Positions 25,420 to 35,756 of a stretch of 64,000 nt of DNA are shown one piece after another. A program made the translations under genes and the position numbers. This DNA comes from Mesorhizobium sp. B1-1-8 (GTDB lineage Bacteria; Pseudomonadota; Alphaproteobacteria; Rhizobiales; Rhizobiaceae). A model generated the notes under the pieces. The model searched no databases. It was given only the letters and a program-made list of their open reading frames with translations, and had not been told where the DNA came from. Numbering within the stretch: the first letter of the stretch is position 1; each line of letters opens with the position of its first letter. The stretch lies in assembly GCF_006442795.2 (NCBI RefSeq), contig NZ_CP083956.1, positions 4,193,501-4,257,500 on the forward strand, given 5' to 3'.

Positions 25420-26073
25420 TTACTCGTCCGGACCAGGCTCCGACCACGGCTCCTTCGCCGCCTCGGCATACCAATGCCGCATCGCCGGCGTCGCCAGCAC
25501 GGCGTCAACATAGGCGCGGGTGACAGGCGCAAGCTCGCCGCCATAGGTGTCGAAGCGGGTGACGACCGGCGCATACATGGCGTCCGCCGCGGTGAAATGG
25601 CCGAACAGAAAGGGCCCGCCCTCACCATATTGCTCGCGGCACTGCCGCCAGATCGCCTCGATGCGCGCCCGTTGCGCCTCGCCCTCGGCATCGAGCGCCT
25701 TGTGGGCCTTCGGACGACGCAAATTCATCGGCCAGCCGTAGCGGACCTCGCGGAAGCCGGAATGCATCTCGGTCGCCACCGAGCGCGCCAGCGCGCGGGC
25801 ATCGAGATCGTCCGGCCAAAGCTTCTTTTCCGGAAACAGGTCTGCCAGATATTCAAGAATGGCGAGGGTTTCCCAGACGATCCTGCCATTATGGTTCAGC
25901 ACGGGCACCATACCTGTCGGCGAAACTTTGGCAAGGTTGGCTGCGGTTTCGGGTGTACGCAGGCGCACGAAGCCCTCCTCGAACGGAATCTCCAGATGCC
26001 GCATCGCCACCCAGGGCCTGAGCGACCAAGAAGAAAAGCATTTGTTGCCGATGTGGAGGGTGAATTCAGCCAA
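25420..26073 (-). CDS. Glutathione S-transferase family protein
   Basis: This 217-residue cytosolic protein has an N-terminal thioredoxin-like domain (G-N-K-C-F-S-S-W-S-L-R-P; V-P-V-L near residue 50 with the cis-Pro; E-T-L-A-I-L-E-Y-L) and an all-helical C-terminal domain. The S-x-W-S-L-R start is typical of zeta/beta-like GSTs. The start is TTG at 26073 with GGGGA five bases upstream; the longer upstream frame runs through hairpin repeat B and is not credible. Confidence 0.88.
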   Translation of the reverse strand: MAEFTLHIGNKCFSSWSLRPWVAMRHLEIPFEEGFVRLRTPETAANLAKVSPTGMVPVLNHNGRIVWETLAILEYLADLFPEKKLWPDDLDARALARSVATEMHSGFREVRYGWPMNLRRPKAHKALDAEGEAQRARIEAIWRQCREQYGEGGPFLFGHFTAADAMYAPVVTRFDTYGGELAPVTRAYVDAVLATPAMRHWYAEAAKEPWSEPGPDE

Positions 26074-26152
26074 GATGGTCCCCCGATTTTCGTGGCACAT
26101 TAGCCATGGCCCGGCGAAGCGGCAAAGCGTTTCTGCGGCCATCTTTTGTTTG

Positions 26153-26202
26153 ATGCATGTCGTTTTCGCAAAACCGCTGCACACTTTTTGCGCGACATGC
26201 AT
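26153..26202. repeat. Hairpin repeat, copy B
   Basis: Outer arms ATGCATGTCG/CGACATGCAT (26153-26162, 26193-26202) enclose an inner CGCAAAA/TTTTGCG stem and the same CCGCTGCACAC-type loop as copies A and C. It lies between the divergent GST gene and the CsbD-like gene; the remaining bases from 26074 to 26302 show nothing else clear. Confidence 0.75.
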
Positions 26203-26302
26203 TGGTCCCGCCACATTTTCTCAATTGGAGGTTATGCCGCGGAACTCAAAAGCCCGCGCGTCCGTTTGTCTTTGCTAATGTATCTCCGGGAGAGATGCCG
26301 AG

Positions 26303-26482
26303 ATGGTGAACCTGGACCAGATCGCGGGCGTGGCCAAGCAGGTGAAGGGCTCCGTCAGGCAGGCCGTCGGTAGAGCTACGGGAAGCCGTCGGATGCAAGT
26401 CAGGGGCATGGCCGACAAGGCCGCGGGCAAGGTGCAGAAGGCCTTTGGCGACATGAAAGCCGCGATCAAAAGAGTGATGTGA
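26303..26482 (+). CDS. CsbD-like small stress protein
   Basis: The 59-residue protein starts M-V-N-L-D-Q-I-A-G and contains the CsbD repeats V-K-G-S-V-R-Q-A-V-G and M-A-D-K-A-A-G-K-V-Q. CsbD proteins are small, hydrophilic and induced by general stress; their biochemical role is unknown. GGGAGAG lies upstream. The frame ends TGA at 26480-26482. It is followed by an exported protein gene. Confidence 0.78.
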   Translation: MVNLDQIAGVAKQVKGSVRQAVGRATGSRRMQVRGMADKAAGKVQKAFGDMKAAIKRVM

Positions 26483-26549
26483 TAGGGTCGACAGCGGGCC
26501 GCCGCTCAGGCAATGCTTGCCCATACGCATCCAGGGGGAGGACGCCGTC

Positions 26550-27143
26550 ATGAGGACCTCAACGATCGCCATGGCGCTCGCCATGCTGTCGCTTACCGGT
26601 GCCGCGCAGGCCGCGCCTTGTGTCGATGCCAAATCCGCCAAAGCCGGTTTCGTGCTGGAAAAGCCGGGCATCCGCAGCGAGTTCCGCCAGGCGCCGGGCG
26701 GCATGGTCGCGGTCGCCAACAACTACCAGTCGCAATCGCCGCAGACGCAGTATCTCTATGCCGGGCTGATCGAGGTGTTTCGCGACAGCGACACCGGCCG
26801 GCTGTCGATGATCCCGCTTGGCGACATCAAAAAGCTGTTTCCGCTGAAGGCCGGCGCCAAGAGCAAGACCGAGTTTGTGCAACTGTCGACGAAGAAGGCG
26901 CCGAAGGGCACCGAAACGCTGGCGCTCGCCGTCAAGGGCAAGGAGACGCTCAGCCTCGGCGAATGCAAATACTCTGTGCTGGCGGTGAGCGAGACGACCA
27001 CCAGCGATACCGGCGCGGTTATCGACACTTTTACGGCGCTCTATTCGCCCGACCTGCAGGCCGTGCTGGCACGGCGGTATGATGAAGGCACCAGCGCGCA
27101 AAGCCAGGTGGGATTCGAGACGATCAAGCCGCTGCCGGAATAG
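26550..27143 (+). CDS. Exported protein of unknown function
   Basis: The 197-residue precursor has a clear signal peptide ending A-A-Q-A-A near residue 20. The mature part has two cysteines far apart (A-P-C-V-D and G-E-C-K-Y) that could form a disulfide, and beta-rich charged sequence. GGGGGAGG lies upstream of the ATG. It is probably periplasmic. I recognise no family, and no partner gene is evident. Confidence 0.8.
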   Translation: MRTSTIAMALAMLSLTGAAQAAPCVDAKSAKAGFVLEKPGIRSEFRQAPGGMVAVANNYQSQSPQTQYLYAGLIEVFRDSDTGRLSMIPLGDIKKLFPLKAGAKSKTEFVQLSTKKAPKGTETLALAVKGKETLSLGECKYSVLAVSETTTSDTGAVIDTFTALYSPDLQAVLARRYDEGTSAQSQVGFETIKPLPE

Positions 27144-27196
27144 GCTTGAGGCATCGATCGCAGGCGATCCCTTTACACCCCTCTATCTGGCCGACA

Positions 27197-27889
27197 TCAA
27201 CGGATTGTCTGCCGTCGCAACACCCTGCGGCGACGCCTTGCCACCGAAACGCTCTGTGATGGCGGGCGCTCGACCTCCTCCAACCCGTTCAGACACTCGC
27301 TCAGTATCCTGGCATCCTGCGCGGTTTTCGCCATCGACATGGCGCCGGAATAGGCGGCGACCATCAGTGCGGCGAAGCGGTCTGGATCAGTCCCAATCTC
27401 TCCGCCGGCCGCCTGATCGGCCCGCACCTTGCCGGCGATCGCTTGCCGCCAGCCGGCGAAAATCCGTGCCAGGGCCGAGCGGAAATCCGGATCGGCAAGC
27501 GACAATTCATGCGCCAAATTGTTGAGCGGGCAGCCGCGTACGAAACCCTGCCGTTCCAGTTCCGCCGCCACTGCCTCGAACACTGCGCGCACGCCTCGGC
27601 GTGCCGAGGGTGCCGCAAGCACCGGCGCGATCCATGTCTCTTCGACCGCGGCCGCCACCCGTTCCTCGATCACCGCCAAAGCCAGCGCCTTCTTGGTCGG
27701 GAAATGGTGATGCAGCGCGCCGCCGGTAACGCCGGCCGCCGCCATCAGGTCGCCGAGGCTGGAAGCGTGATAACCGCGCGCCTGGAAGGAGTCTTCGGCC
27801 ACGTCGAGCACGCGGCGGCGCAGGCCTTCGGGGTCGTTGGTGCGTTTGCGGCCCGAGGTTTTGGGCCGGACTGGATTCTCTACTGACAT
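27197..27889 (-). CDS. TetR-family regulator of the NIPSNAP gene
   Basis: The 230-residue protein has a basic N-terminus (S-G-R-K-R-T), the HTH S-S-L-G-D-L-M-A-A-A-G-V-T-G-G-A-L-H-H-H-F and the C-terminal motif G-C-P-L-N-N-L-A-H-E, placing it near the AcuR/NemR-like group. The C-terminal tail is unusually Arg-rich (A-R-R-R-R-R-V-L-R-R). It diverges from a NIPSNAP gene with nested inverted repeats in the 82-bp spacer, so it probably represses both. Confidence 0.92.
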   Translation of the reverse strand: MSVENPVRPKTSGRKRTNDPEGLRRRVLDVAEDSFQARGYHASSLGDLMAAAGVTGGALHHHFPTKKALALAVIEERVAAAVEETWIAPVLAAPSARRGVRAVFEAVAAELERQGFVRGCPLNNLAHELSLADPDFRSALARIFAGWRQAIAGKVRADQAAGGEIGTDPDRFAALMVAAYSGAMSMAKTAQDARILSECLNGLEEVERPPSQSVSVARRRRRVLRRQTIR

Positions 27890-27902
27890 TTCCAAACCAT
27901 AG

Positions 27903-27956
27903 CAGGTTGACAAAACAGGACAATCAGTCTGTTTTACAAACCGGATGGTCAACCTG
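27903..27956. promoter_or_regulatory. Nested inverted repeats between tetR and NIPSNAP gene
   Basis: A perfect 9-bp pair CAGGTTGAC/GTCAACCTG (27903-27911, 27948-27956) encloses a second pair AAAACAG/CTGTTTT (27912-27918, 27929-27935). Another AACCTGTTTT at 27951-27960 repeats the inner half-site. The layout suggests two operator sites for the divergent TetR protein. Confidence 0.6.
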
Positions 27957-27971
27957 TTTTGGAAATGAGCA

Positions 27972-28739
27972 ATGGCTGCTGCGCTGAATGATGTCTCGGA
28001 AACCTCTCGGCTTGCGTCGCCGGTGGTGGAGCTTCGTCAATACACGCTGAAGCCCGGCCGGCGCGAAACACTGATTGCGCTCTTCGACCGCGAGTTCATC
28101 GAGAGCCAGGAAGCCACCGGCATGACCATCATCGGCCAGTTCCGCGACCGCGACCGTCCCGACATGTTCGTCTGGTTGCGCGGTTTCGAGGACATGGCAG
28201 CCAGGGAGAACGCGCTGACCGCCTTCTATGACGGCCCGGTCTGGGCGGCGCATCGCGACGCCGCTAATGCGACGATGATCGATTCCGACGATGTGCTGCT
28301 GCTCAGACCCGCCTGGCGCGTCGGCGGCTTTGATTTGTCGGGGCTGCGGCGGCCGGCCTTGGGCCCAGCCGAAAATCCGAGCAGCGGGAGTCACTTGCCA
28401 GGTTTTATTGAGATCCGGATTCATTATTTGCGACCCGGTGGCGAGGCCGGTTTTGCCGAGCGTTTCAAAGCCGAAGCCGTACCGCTATTCGGCGCGAACG
28501 GCGCGCGGCTGCTCGGCGCCCTCGTCAGTGAGCATGCCGAAAATACGTTTCCGCGCTTGCCGGTGCGGGCGGGCGAGAACGTCTTCATCGCCGTCACCGG
28601 ATTCGACGATGAAACCGCGCGAGCCGACCTTACCGCTTCGCCGGTATGGCAGGCTTTTCTGGGCCGGGCTGAAGCGGACCTCGCGAAGCCAACGGAAATT
28701 CTGCGGCTTTCACCGACAGCGCGATCGTTACTGCGCTAG
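27972..28739 (+). CDS. NIPSNAP-family protein, two tandem domains
   Basis: This 255-residue protein has two copies of the NIPSNAP ferredoxin-like domain. The first starts [14 protein letters not shown], the second [11 protein letters not shown]. The family is widespread, and its molecular role in bacteria is mostly undefined. The ATG lies in a short spacer of operators shared with the TetR gene, so expression is probably ligand-induced. There is no signal peptide. Confidence 0.9.
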   Translation: MAAALNDVSETSRLASPVVELRQYTLKPGRRETLIALFDREFIESQEATGMTIIGQFRDRDRPDMFVWLRGFEDMAARENALTAFYDGPVWAAHRDAANATMIDSDDVLLLRPAWRVGGFDLSGLRRPALGPAENPSSGSHLPGFIEIRIHYLRPGGEAGFAERFKAEAVPLFGANGARLLGALVSEHAENTFPRLPVRAGENVFIAVTGFDDETARADLTASPVWQAFLGRAEADLAKPTEILRLSPTARSLLR

Positions 28740-28795
28740 GCTCCGGCTTGGCGCACCCTTTCATCCAGCCGCTACGGGCGGCAGCATCATCGATG

Positions 28796-28870
28796 CCTCA
28801 TTCCTTCGCCACCCTTATCCGTCTCGGCGCTGCGCGCCGAACCATTTTCTCTCACAGGGAGAAGAGGTGC
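28796..28870. repeat. Probable palindromic intergenic repeat before fumC
   Basis: The segment contains TCGGCGC-TGC-GCGCCGA as a perfect 7-bp hairpin and a second, weaker hairpin in TCTCTCACAGGGAGA. It lies between NIPSNAP and fumC. Its wording recalls a common rhizobial palindromic repeat, but this is memory, not a search. Confidence 0.4.
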
Positions 28871-28971
28871 ACCTTCAACCGATTTGCACCCTCCCCGTCC
28901 GCAATCTCCGCTTGATGCCATTTGTGCAACGCGATACGCCCTTGCCCAATCGACAGACCGGAGAACTTCCC

Positions 28972-30369
28972 GTGAGCGCTGAGAAGACCAGAACCGAAAC
29001 CGATACATTCGGTCCAATCGAGGTCGCGGCCGACCGCTACTGGGGCGCGCAGGCGCAGCGTTCGCTGGGCAATTTCAAGATCGGTTGGGAAAAGCAGCCG
29101 GCTTCGATCGTGCGGGCCCTGGGCATCGTCAAGCGCGCCGCGGCCGAGGTCAACATCGAGATGAAGCGGCTTGATCCTGCGATCGGCAAGGCGATCGTCG
29201 AGGCGTCGCAGGAAGTGATCGACGGTAAGCTCAACGAGCATTTTCCGCTGGTTGTCTGGCAGACCGGCTCCGGCACCCAATCCAACATGAACGCCAACGA
29301 GGTGATCTCCAACCGGGCGATCGAATTGCTCGGCGGCGTCTTGGGCTCGAAGAAGCCGGTGCACCCCAACGACCACGTCAATATGAGCCAATCGTCGAAC
29401 GACACCTACCCGACGGCCATGCATATCGCCTGCGCCGAGCGGATCGTGCATGATTTGATCCCTGCCCTGCACCATTTGCACAAGGCGCTCGCCGCCAAGA
29501 GCCGGGACTTCAATCACATCATCAAGATCGGCCGCACCCACACGCAGGACGCAACCCCGCTGACGCTGGGCCAGGAATTTTCAGGCTATGCCGCGCAGGT
29601 CGGCTCGTCGATCAAGCGCATCGAATTGACCCTGCCCGCCCTACAGGAACTGGCGCAGGGCGGCACCGCCGTCGGCACCGGCCTCAACGCGCCGGTCGGC
29701 TTTGCCGAGAAGGTGGCGGACCGCATCGCCACTATTACCGGCATAGCCTTCGTCACGGCGCCGAACAAGTTCGAGGCGCTGGCCGCCCATGATTCCATGG
29801 TGTTCTCGCACGGCGCCGTCAACGCGGCGGCGGCGGCGCTGTTCAAGATCGCCAACGACATCCGCTTCCTCGGCTCCGGCCCGCGCTCTGGCCTCGGCGA
29901 GCTGTCGCTGCCGGAAAACGAGCCCGGTTCCTCGATCATGCCGGGCAAGGTCAATCCGACCCAGTGTGAGGCGTTGACGCAGGTCTGCGTGCAGGTGTTC
30001 GGCAACAATGCGGCGCTGACCTTTGCCGGCAGCCAGGGCCATTTCGAGCTCAATGTCTACAATCCGCTGATGGCCTACAATTTCCTGCAATCGGTGCAGC
30101 TGCTCGCCGACGCCTGCGTGTCCTTCACCGACAATTGCATCGTCGGCATCGAAGCGCGTGAGGACAACATCAAAGCGGCGCTCGACCGCTCGCTGATGCT
30201 GGTGACGGCGCTCGCGCCGACCATCGGCTACGACAATGCCGCCAAGATCGCCAAGACCGCGCACAAGAACGGCACGACGCTGCGCGAGGAGGCGCTCGCC
30301 ACCGGGCTGGTCAGCGAAGCCGATTACGACCGGCTGGTCCGGCCCGAGGACATGACGCATCCGGGGTGA
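28972..30369 (+). CDS. fumC: Class II fumarate hydratase
   Basis: This 465-residue homotetrameric TCA-cycle enzyme interconverts fumarate and malate. Diagnostic sequences are [10 protein letters not shown] near residue 100, H-P-N-D-H-V-N, G-R-T-H near 185 and the superfamily signature [11 protein letters not shown] near 320. I chose GTG 28972 because GGAGAA lies seven bases upstream and the length then matches FumC (about 463); an ATG 19 codons upstream lacks a ribosome site. It is iron-independent. Confidence 0.96.
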   Translation: MSAEKTRTETDTFGPIEVAADRYWGAQAQRSLGNFKIGWEKQPASIVRALGIVKRAAAEVNIEMKRLDPAIGKAIVEASQEVIDGKLNEHFPLVVWQTGSGTQSNMNANEVISNRAIELLGGVLGSKKPVHPNDHVNMSQSSNDTYPTAMHIACAERIVHDLIPALHHLHKALAAKSRDFNHIIKIGRTHTQDATPLTLGQEFSGYAAQVGSSIKRIELTLPALQELAQGGTAVGTGLNAPVGFAEKVADRIATITGIAFVTAPNKFEALAAHDSMVFSHGAVNAAAAALFKIANDIRFLGSGPRSGLGELSLPENEPGSSIMPGKVNPTQCEALTQVCVQVFGNNAALTFAGSQGHFELNVYNPLMAYNFLQSVQLLADACVSFTDNCIVGIEAREDNIKAALDRSLMLVTALAPTIGYDNAAKIAKTAHKNGTTLREEALATGLVSEADYDRLVRPEDMTHPG

Positions 30370-30559
30370 ACGCTGAGAGACATTTTTGGCGGCGGGACAA
30401 TTTTCCCCCGCAGCCGAAGCTGGCGACATGAATTTCGCGCCGGTTGCCTAGATCGCGGAACATAAATCTGTGAACAATGTGTCGCCGCATAGGCGTCTTT
30501 GGTGAACAGTCTTCGTCGTCTATCTGACTGGGCATTCAAACGCCATTCGGAGACTCGCC

Positions 30560-30982
30560 ATGTCAATCAACACTTCCGCCGCCGGTACCGGCGCCGCATC
30601 CAACAGCTCCACCACGATCCTGCTCGGACGCATCCTGCTCGCCGTCATCTTCCTGCTTTCCGGCTTCGGCAAGCTCACAGCCATTTCCGGCACCGCTGGC
30701 TATTTCGGCGCCCTCGGCCTGCCGTTGCCGACCGTGACGGCGGTGGTTGTCGGTCTCATCGAACTGCTCGGCGGCCTTGCCATTCTCGTCGGTTTCCAGA
30801 CGCGGATCGCCGCCTGGGTGCTCGCCATCTTCACGATTGCCACCGGGCTGGTCGCTCATACCGGCTGGGCCGACCAGATGCAGATGATCCAGTTCCTCAA
30901 GAACCTTGCCATCACCGGCGGCTTCATCCTGCTGGCCTCGTCGGGCGCCGGCGCCTATTCGATCGACGCCAAGCGCGGCTGA
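30560..30982 (+). CDS. DoxX-family membrane protein
   Basis: This 140-residue protein has four hydrophobic segments and the DoxX features L-L-S-G-F-G-K-L, Y-F-G-A-L-G-L-P and L-V-G-F-Q-T-R-I. The family is often tied to thiol or redox stress, but the reaction is unknown. It is the first of two DoxX genes in tandem, separated by a terminator. Confidence 0.9.
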   Translation: MSINTSAAGTGAASNSSTTILLGRILLAVIFLLSGFGKLTAISGTAGYFGALGLPLPTVTAVVVGLIELLGGLAILVGFQTRIAAWVLAIFTIATGLVAHTGWADQMQMIQFLKNLAITGGFILLASSGAGAYSIDAKRG

Positions 30983-31024
30983 TCTTTTCCTCCCATACTG
31001 AAGCCTTCCTCCCAAACTGAAACG

Positions 31025-31056
31025 AAAGCGGTGCGGAATTTTCCGCGCCGCTTTTT
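31025..31056 (+). terminator. Intrinsic terminator after the first DoxX gene
   Basis: An 11-bp stem with one mismatch (AAGCGGTGCGG with CCGCGCCGCTT) and an AATTTT loop is followed by a run of T. It separates the two DoxX genes into different transcripts. Confidence 0.75.
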
Positions 31057-31120
31057 CGTTTTCCGGTTGTGGGCGTAGACTGGCCGGCAGCCGGCATGAT
31101 GCCGGCAAGGGAGGTGACCA

Positions 31121-31531
31121 ATGCCCCGCAACGCATTGCTTCTTGTCTCGCGGCTTCTGCTCGCTGCGTTGTTCGTGCCCTCCGGTTTCCAGGCACTCAC
31201 CAATATCGCCGGCACGACCAGCTATTTCACCGGTCTCGGCCTGCCGCTGCCGGCGCTGGCCGCCTGGGGCACCGGCCTGTTCGAAACGATCGCCGGGCTT
31301 CTGGTCCTGGTTGGCTTCCAGACGCGGATCGTGGCGCTCTTGCTTGCCGCCTTCTCGATCGCAGCCGGCTTCATCGGTCACTACGGCCAGGGCGCCGATG
31401 ATGCGACACTCGCTTTCATGCACCAGCAGATGCTGATGAAGGATATTGCCGTTACCGGCGGCTTCCTGGCGCTCGCCATGGCTGGCGCCGGTGCCTGGTC
31501 GGCCGACGGGCGTGGCACAGAGGTAACCTGA
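31121..31531 (+). CDS. DoxX-family membrane protein, second copy
   Basis: This 136-residue protein is a paralogue of the gene just upstream, sharing L-P-L-P, L-V-G-F-Q-T-R-I and a similar four-helix profile. G-G-A-G lies before its ATG (AGGGAGG). It has its own upstream region after the terminator, so the two copies may answer to different signals. It converges on ppx. Confidence 0.9.
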   Translation: MPRNALLLVSRLLLAALFVPSGFQALTNIAGTTSYFTGLGLPLPALAAWGTGLFETIAGLLVLVGFQTRIVALLLAAFSIAAGFIGHYGQGADDATLAFMHQQMLMKDIAVTGGFLALAMAGAGAWSADGRGTEVT

Positions 31532-31535
31532 CGCC

Positions 31536-33071
31536 CTATTTCACCGAAACGCTCGGGCCGCCTTCGACCGCCAGCACCAACCTGCGGTTGGTGATCTTCG
31601 CCAACTGCGCCAGCCGGCCGGCGGGGCGCTCGCCATAAAGGTCGGCGAGTGAGGCCGGCAGCACCAGCGCCAGCGAGCCGTTGGGCCGGGTCTCCCATTT
31701 CAACCGCGGCATGACGCCCGGCATCGCCGCCGTCAGCAGGTAGATGACACGCATCATCGCCGCCAGCACACGGGCGCGCTCGAGCAGGCGCGGCGGCGCC
31801 AGCGCCTTGATCTCGGGCGCGATGTTATCGTTGAAAATGCCGTCGTGGCGGTAGGCGCTGGCTAAAGCCAGATAGGCGCGGCCGGGATGATCGACGCCGA
31901 TGAAGGATGCGTGCGCGATGATGTTGAGCGACTGCCTGCCGCGATATTCGGGATGCGCGCGCCAGCCGATATCGGCGAGCAGGCAGGCGGCATGGCGGTA
32001 GCGCGCCTCATCCACGGTCTCGTCGATGCCGAAGGCCCTGAACGCCTTGCCCGTCCATTCGACGAGGTCGTGCGCGTGGTGGACCGAGCGCGAGCGCAGC
32101 AGGGCAAGCTCCTCGGCCGCCGATATCAGCGGATCGGATTTCTGCTCCGCCGCGTCGAGCAGCGAATAGAGGAAGCCTTCGCGCACGCCCTGCGCCGAGA
32201 CGATGATCTTCGAGGGCTGCATCGCCGCCATGATCTCCTGCAGCACGACGGCGCCGTAGGGCAGCAGCGAGCGGCGGTTCTTGGAGACGCCCTCGATGCC
32301 CCTGACCTTTTCGACCTCGCCCTTCGCAACCTGCTTTAGGAAGATTTGGGCGCTGTCGGCCGATATTTCGTAGTGATGCATCACGCCGAGCGGGTAGTTG
32401 TTCATCTCCATGTGCAGCCGGGCGAGGTTTCGCCAGGTGCCGCCGACTGCATAAAAGACCCTGCCCTGCCCGCCCTTCAAAAGCTTCGCTCGCGCCAGTT
32501 CCTGGCGGGCGATCTTCTGCGCCTGGACCAGCGAGTTCTTCGCCATGTCCTGCAGGCGCAGGCCGCCGAGCGGCAGCGTGATGCCGTCGCCGATCGCCTC
32601 GCCATTGATGTCGATCAGCTCCAGGCTGCCGCCGCCAAGGTCGCCTGCGATGCCGTTGGCCGGATGGAAGCCGGAGATGACGCCGAGCGCGGAATAATGC
32701 GCTTCCTGGCGGCCGGAAAGCACCCGGATCTCGGTCTTCAGCACATCTTCGGCGCGGTGGATGAAATCGGGGCCGTTGACCGCCTCGCGCGCGGCCGCGG
32801 TGGCCAGCACATACATGTGCTCGGCGCCCGCCTGGTCGGAAAGCGCGCGGAAACGGCGGAACTCCTCCATCGAGCGCATCACCGCCTCGGGGTCGAGCTT
32901 GCCCGTCGAAACGATGCCGCGGCCGAGACCGGCCAGCATCTTTTCGTTGAACAGAAGCGTCGGCGAGCGCGCCAACCCTTCATAGACGACAAGTCGGATC
33001 GAGTTCGATCCGATATCGATGATCGATAACGGCCGCCGGTCCTGAAGCCGGCCCTGGGATACAGAAATCAC
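31536..33071 (-). CDS. ppx: Exopolyphosphatase (Ppx/GppA family)
   Basis: This 511-residue enzyme is of the actin-like Ppx/GppA family. The N-terminal phosphate-binding loop is [12 protein letters not shown], and G-D-L-G-G-G-S-L-E near residue 145 forms the second. It releases phosphate from polyphosphate or hydrolyses pppGpp. A C-terminal HD-like region (H-A-H-D, L-L-A-D-I-G-W) is present, as in longer Ppx. The GTG start overlaps the ppk stop (GTGA), coupling synthesis and breakdown of polyphosphate. Confidence 0.95.
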   Translation of the reverse strand: MISVSQGRLQDRRPLSIIDIGSNSIRLVVYEGLARSPTLLFNEKMLAGLGRGIVSTGKLDPEAVMRSMEEFRRFRALSDQAGAEHMYVLATAAAREAVNGPDFIHRAEDVLKTEIRVLSGRQEAHYSALGVISGFHPANGIAGDLGGGSLELIDINGEAIGDGITLPLGGLRLQDMAKNSLVQAQKIARQELARAKLLKGGQGRVFYAVGGTWRNLARLHMEMNNYPLGVMHHYEISADSAQIFLKQVAKGEVEKVRGIEGVSKNRRSLLPYGAVVLQEIMAAMQPSKIIVSAQGVREGFLYSLLDAAEQKSDPLISAAEELALLRSRSVHHAHDLVEWTGKAFRAFGIDETVDEARYRHAACLLADIGWRAHPEYRGRQSLNIIAHASFIGVDHPGRAYLALASAYRHDGIFNDNIAPEIKALAPPRLLERARVLAAMMRVIYLLTAAMPGVMPRLKWETRPNGSLALVLPASLADLYGERPAGRLAQLAKITNRRLVLAVEGGPSVSVK

Positions 33072-35263
33072 GCGGCGGCGTTCTTCTTGCGGCGCTTGAA
33101 CTGAGCGATGCGCCTGGGCGCATGCGATTTCAGCGCATCGCCTCGTCCGGAGAGGCTCGGATTGGTCATGAAATATTCCTGCGCGTTGAACGGCTCCTCG
33201 CCCTCTTCCAGCACAACGCGCCGGGAGGTGCCGTCAGCCAATACGTCGAAACTTTGCTGGTTGTCCATGACGTTGCCCAGCATGATCTGGCCAAGCACCT
33301 GTTCATGCACAGTCGGATTGGTGATCGGCACCAGCGTCTCGACGCGGCGATCGAGATTGCGCGGCATCAGGTCGGCAGACGAGATGTAGACGATCGCCCC
33401 GTCGGCGGGCATGCCATGGCCGTTGCCGAAGCAATAGATGCGGCTGTGCTCGAGGAAGCGGCCGACGATCGATTTCACCCTGATGTTCTCGGAAAGGCCG
33501 GGCACCTGCGGCCTCAGGCAGCAGATGCCGCGCACGACAAGGTCGATCTCGACGCCGGCCCGGCTGGCATCATAGAGCGCGTCGATGATGATCGGGTCGA
33601 CCAGCGCGTTCATCTTCATCCAGATGCGGGCGGGCCGGCCCTCGCGCGCATGGGTGATCTCGTCGGTGATGTGCTTCAGGATGCGGTTGCGCAGGGTGAA
33701 GGGCGATACGGCAATGCGCATCTCCTGCGCCGGCTCGGCATAGCCGGTGATGAAATTGAAGAGCTGCGCGACGTCGCGCGCGATCATCGGATCGGTGGTG
33801 AAGAAGGACAGGTCGGTGTAGATGCGGGCGGTGACGGGATGATAGTTGCCGGTGCCGAGATGCACGTAATTGCGCAGCTTGCCGTCCTCGCGGCGCACGA
33901 CCAACGACATCTTGGCGTGGGTCTTCAACTCCAGGAAGCCGAACACGACCTGGACGCCGGCGCGCTCGAGGTCGCGCGCCCAGCGGATGTTGGCCTCTTC
34001 GTCGAAACGCGCCTTGAGCTCGACCAGCGCCGTCACCGACTTGCCGGCCTCGGCCGCGTCGACCAGAGCGCGCACGATCGGGCTGTCGTTGGAGGTGCGG
34101 TAAAGCGTCTGCTTGATCGCCACCACTTCCGGATCGGCCGCCGCCTGGCGCAGGAACTGCACCACGACGTCGAAGGATTCGTAAGGGTGGTGGACAATGA
34201 TGTCCTTCTCACGAATGGCGGCCATGCAGTCGCCGCGATGCTCGCGGATGCGCTCGGGAAAACGCGGATTATAGGGGACGAATTTGAGGTCGTCGCGTGG
34301 CACGGCGACAATCTCGGAGATCTGGCTGAGCGCCAGCGGGCCGGTGAGCACGCTGATGCGGCTCGACGAGACGCCAAGCTCGCCGGCGACGAAGTCGCGC
34401 AATTGGGGCGGCATCAGCACGTCGAATTCGATACGGATGACGGAGCCGCGGCGACGGCGCTTCAGCGCGGTCTCGAACAGGCGCACGAGGTCTTCCGACT
34501 CCTCCTCGACCTCGATATCGCTATCGCGGATGATGCGGAACGTGCCGGAGCCTTTGACCTCATAGCCAGGAAAGAGCTTGCCGATATAGAGGCCGACCGC
34601 TTCCTCCAGCGGAATGAAGCGGACATGGTGCTTGCGGTCCGGCAGGCGGATGAAGCGCTTCAGCGCCACCGGCAGGCGCAAGAGCGCGCTCATCTCCTCG
34701 CCGTTCCTGCGGTGGCGCAACTGCAGCGCGATCGAAAAGCCGAGATTGGGGATGAACGGGAACGGATGCGCCGGGTCGATCGACAGCGGCGTCAGCACCG
34801 GAAAAACCTGTTCCTGGAAATGCTCTTCCAGCCAGAGCTTCTCCTCCTTGGTCAGCCCGTCGCGGGTGATGCTCTCGATGCCTTCCCTGTTGAGCAGTTC
34901 CATCAGCGTCGACAGGCTCTTCTGCTGGTCCTCCTGCAGGCGCTCGACCTCGCGCAGCAGCTGTTCGAGCTGCTGTTCGGGCGTGCGCCCGTCAGGGCTC
35001 CTCAGCGTGATGCCCTCGCGCACCTGGCCGGCGAGGCCGGCGACGCGCACCATAAAGAATTCGTCGAGATTGGCGGCTGAAATCGACAGGAAGCGGACGC
35101 GTTCGAGCAAAGGATGGTGTTCGTTCAGCGACTCTTCCAGAACGCGCCGGTTGAATTGCAGCCAGGAGAATTCGCGGTTGACGAAACGGTCGGGATTGCC
35201 GCCTTCTGGGTTTGCAGCCTCGACGGTGATGAACTCGCTCTGCACCGGCTTCAGTTCGTTCAT
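33068..35263 (-). CDS. ppk: Polyphosphate kinase 1
   Basis: This 731-residue enzyme polymerises the ATP gamma-phosphate into polyphosphate. It has the N-terminal [10 protein letters not shown] motif, the catalytic His in K-T-H-A-K-M-S-L-V, the second conserved His in H-S-R-I-Y-C-F-G-N, and the [12 protein letters not shown] tail motif. I place the start at ATG 35263; GTG 35272 is an alternative. The overlap with ppx makes a classic ppk-ppx operon. I found no Pho box in the upstream 230 bp. Confidence 0.96.
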   Translation of the reverse strand: MNELKPVQSEFITVEAANPEGGNPDRFVNREFSWLQFNRRVLEESLNEHHPLLERVRFLSISAANLDEFFMVRVAGLAGQVREGITLRSPDGRTPEQQLEQLLREVERLQEDQQKSLSTLMELLNREGIESITRDGLTKEEKLWLEEHFQEQVFPVLTPLSIDPAHPFPFIPNLGFSIALQLRHRRNGEEMSALLRLPVALKRFIRLPDRKHHVRFIPLEEAVGLYIGKLFPGYEVKGSGTFRIIRDSDIEVEEESEDLVRLFETALKRRRRGSVIRIEFDVLMPPQLRDFVAGELGVSSSRISVLTGPLALSQISEIVAVPRDDLKFVPYNPRFPERIREHRGDCMAAIREKDIIVHHPYESFDVVVQFLRQAAADPEVVAIKQTLYRTSNDSPIVRALVDAAEAGKSVTALVELKARFDEEANIRWARDLERAGVQVVFGFLELKTHAKMSLVVRREDGKLRNYVHLGTGNYHPVTARIYTDLSFFTTDPMIARDVAQLFNFITGYAEPAQEMRIAVSPFTLRNRILKHITDEITHAREGRPARIWMKMNALVDPIIIDALYDASRAGVEIDLVVRGICCLRPQVPGLSENIRVKSIVGRFLEHSRIYCFGNGHGMPADGAIVYISSADLMPRNLDRRVETLVPITNPTVHEQVLGQIMLGNVMDNQQSFDVLADGTSRRVVLEEGEEPFNAQEYFMTNPSLSGRGDALKSHAPRRIAQFKRRKKNAAA

Positions 35264-35500
35264 GGTTCCCACTCGACGGTTGGCCGCGACGGCGCGATCC
35301 TGGTTGATGCGCCGGGTCTGATGCCGGCGTACAAAAATTCCCGTAAACCGATTCCGTTTTCGGGATCATGCGTCTGCCGGCTTAAACTACCCTCTGGCAG
35401 GCTTTTGCAACAGTTTGATTTCATCGATCTTGCAAACAGGCCGGTTATGATCCAGATGCAAACGGGCCGAAATCAGGCGCATTCAAATCGGGAGACGATG

Positions 35501-35746
35501 ATGGCAGGCGGTTCCATTCCCCATTTCCAGAACGATGCGGGCCATCCGGTAATCGAGATCGGCGTCAAGGAATTCATGTGCACCGGCGCCAATCCGCCTT
35601 TCGACCATCCGCATGTGTTCCTCGATATGGGCGATGACAATGAGAAAGTCTGCCCCTATTGCTCGACGCTCTACCGCTATTCGCCGACGCTGAAGACGAC
35701 GGAAACGCAACCGCCCGGCTGCCTCTATATCGACCAGGCCGCCTGA
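35501..35746 (+). CDS. CHCC zinc-finger protein (NDUFS6-like)
   Basis: This 81-residue protein has the zinc-binding pattern C-x8-H ... C-x2-C (E-F-M-C-T-G, D-H-P-H-V-F, V-C-P-Y-C) of the bacterial relatives of complex I subunit NDUFS6. Such proteins are common in alphaproteobacteria. GGGAG lies before two consecutive ATG codons (35498 and 35501); spacing favours the second. A flavin monooxygenase gene follows after 10 bp and may be co-transcribed. Confidence 0.88.
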   Translation: MAGGSIPHFQNDAGHPVIEIGVKEFMCTGANPPFDHPHVFLDMGDDNEKVCPYCSTLYRYSPTLKTTETQPPGCLYIDQAA

Positions 35747-35756
35747 CGCTCCGCTC

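Noticed and set aside
30388..30430. Terminator after fumC
   Set aside because: GGCGGCGGG and CCCGCAGCC can pair with a mismatch, but no T run follows, so I did not list it.
33122..35080. Plus-strand frame of 652 codons
   Set aside because: Antisense shadow of ppk; composition is mirror-like and no family features are present.
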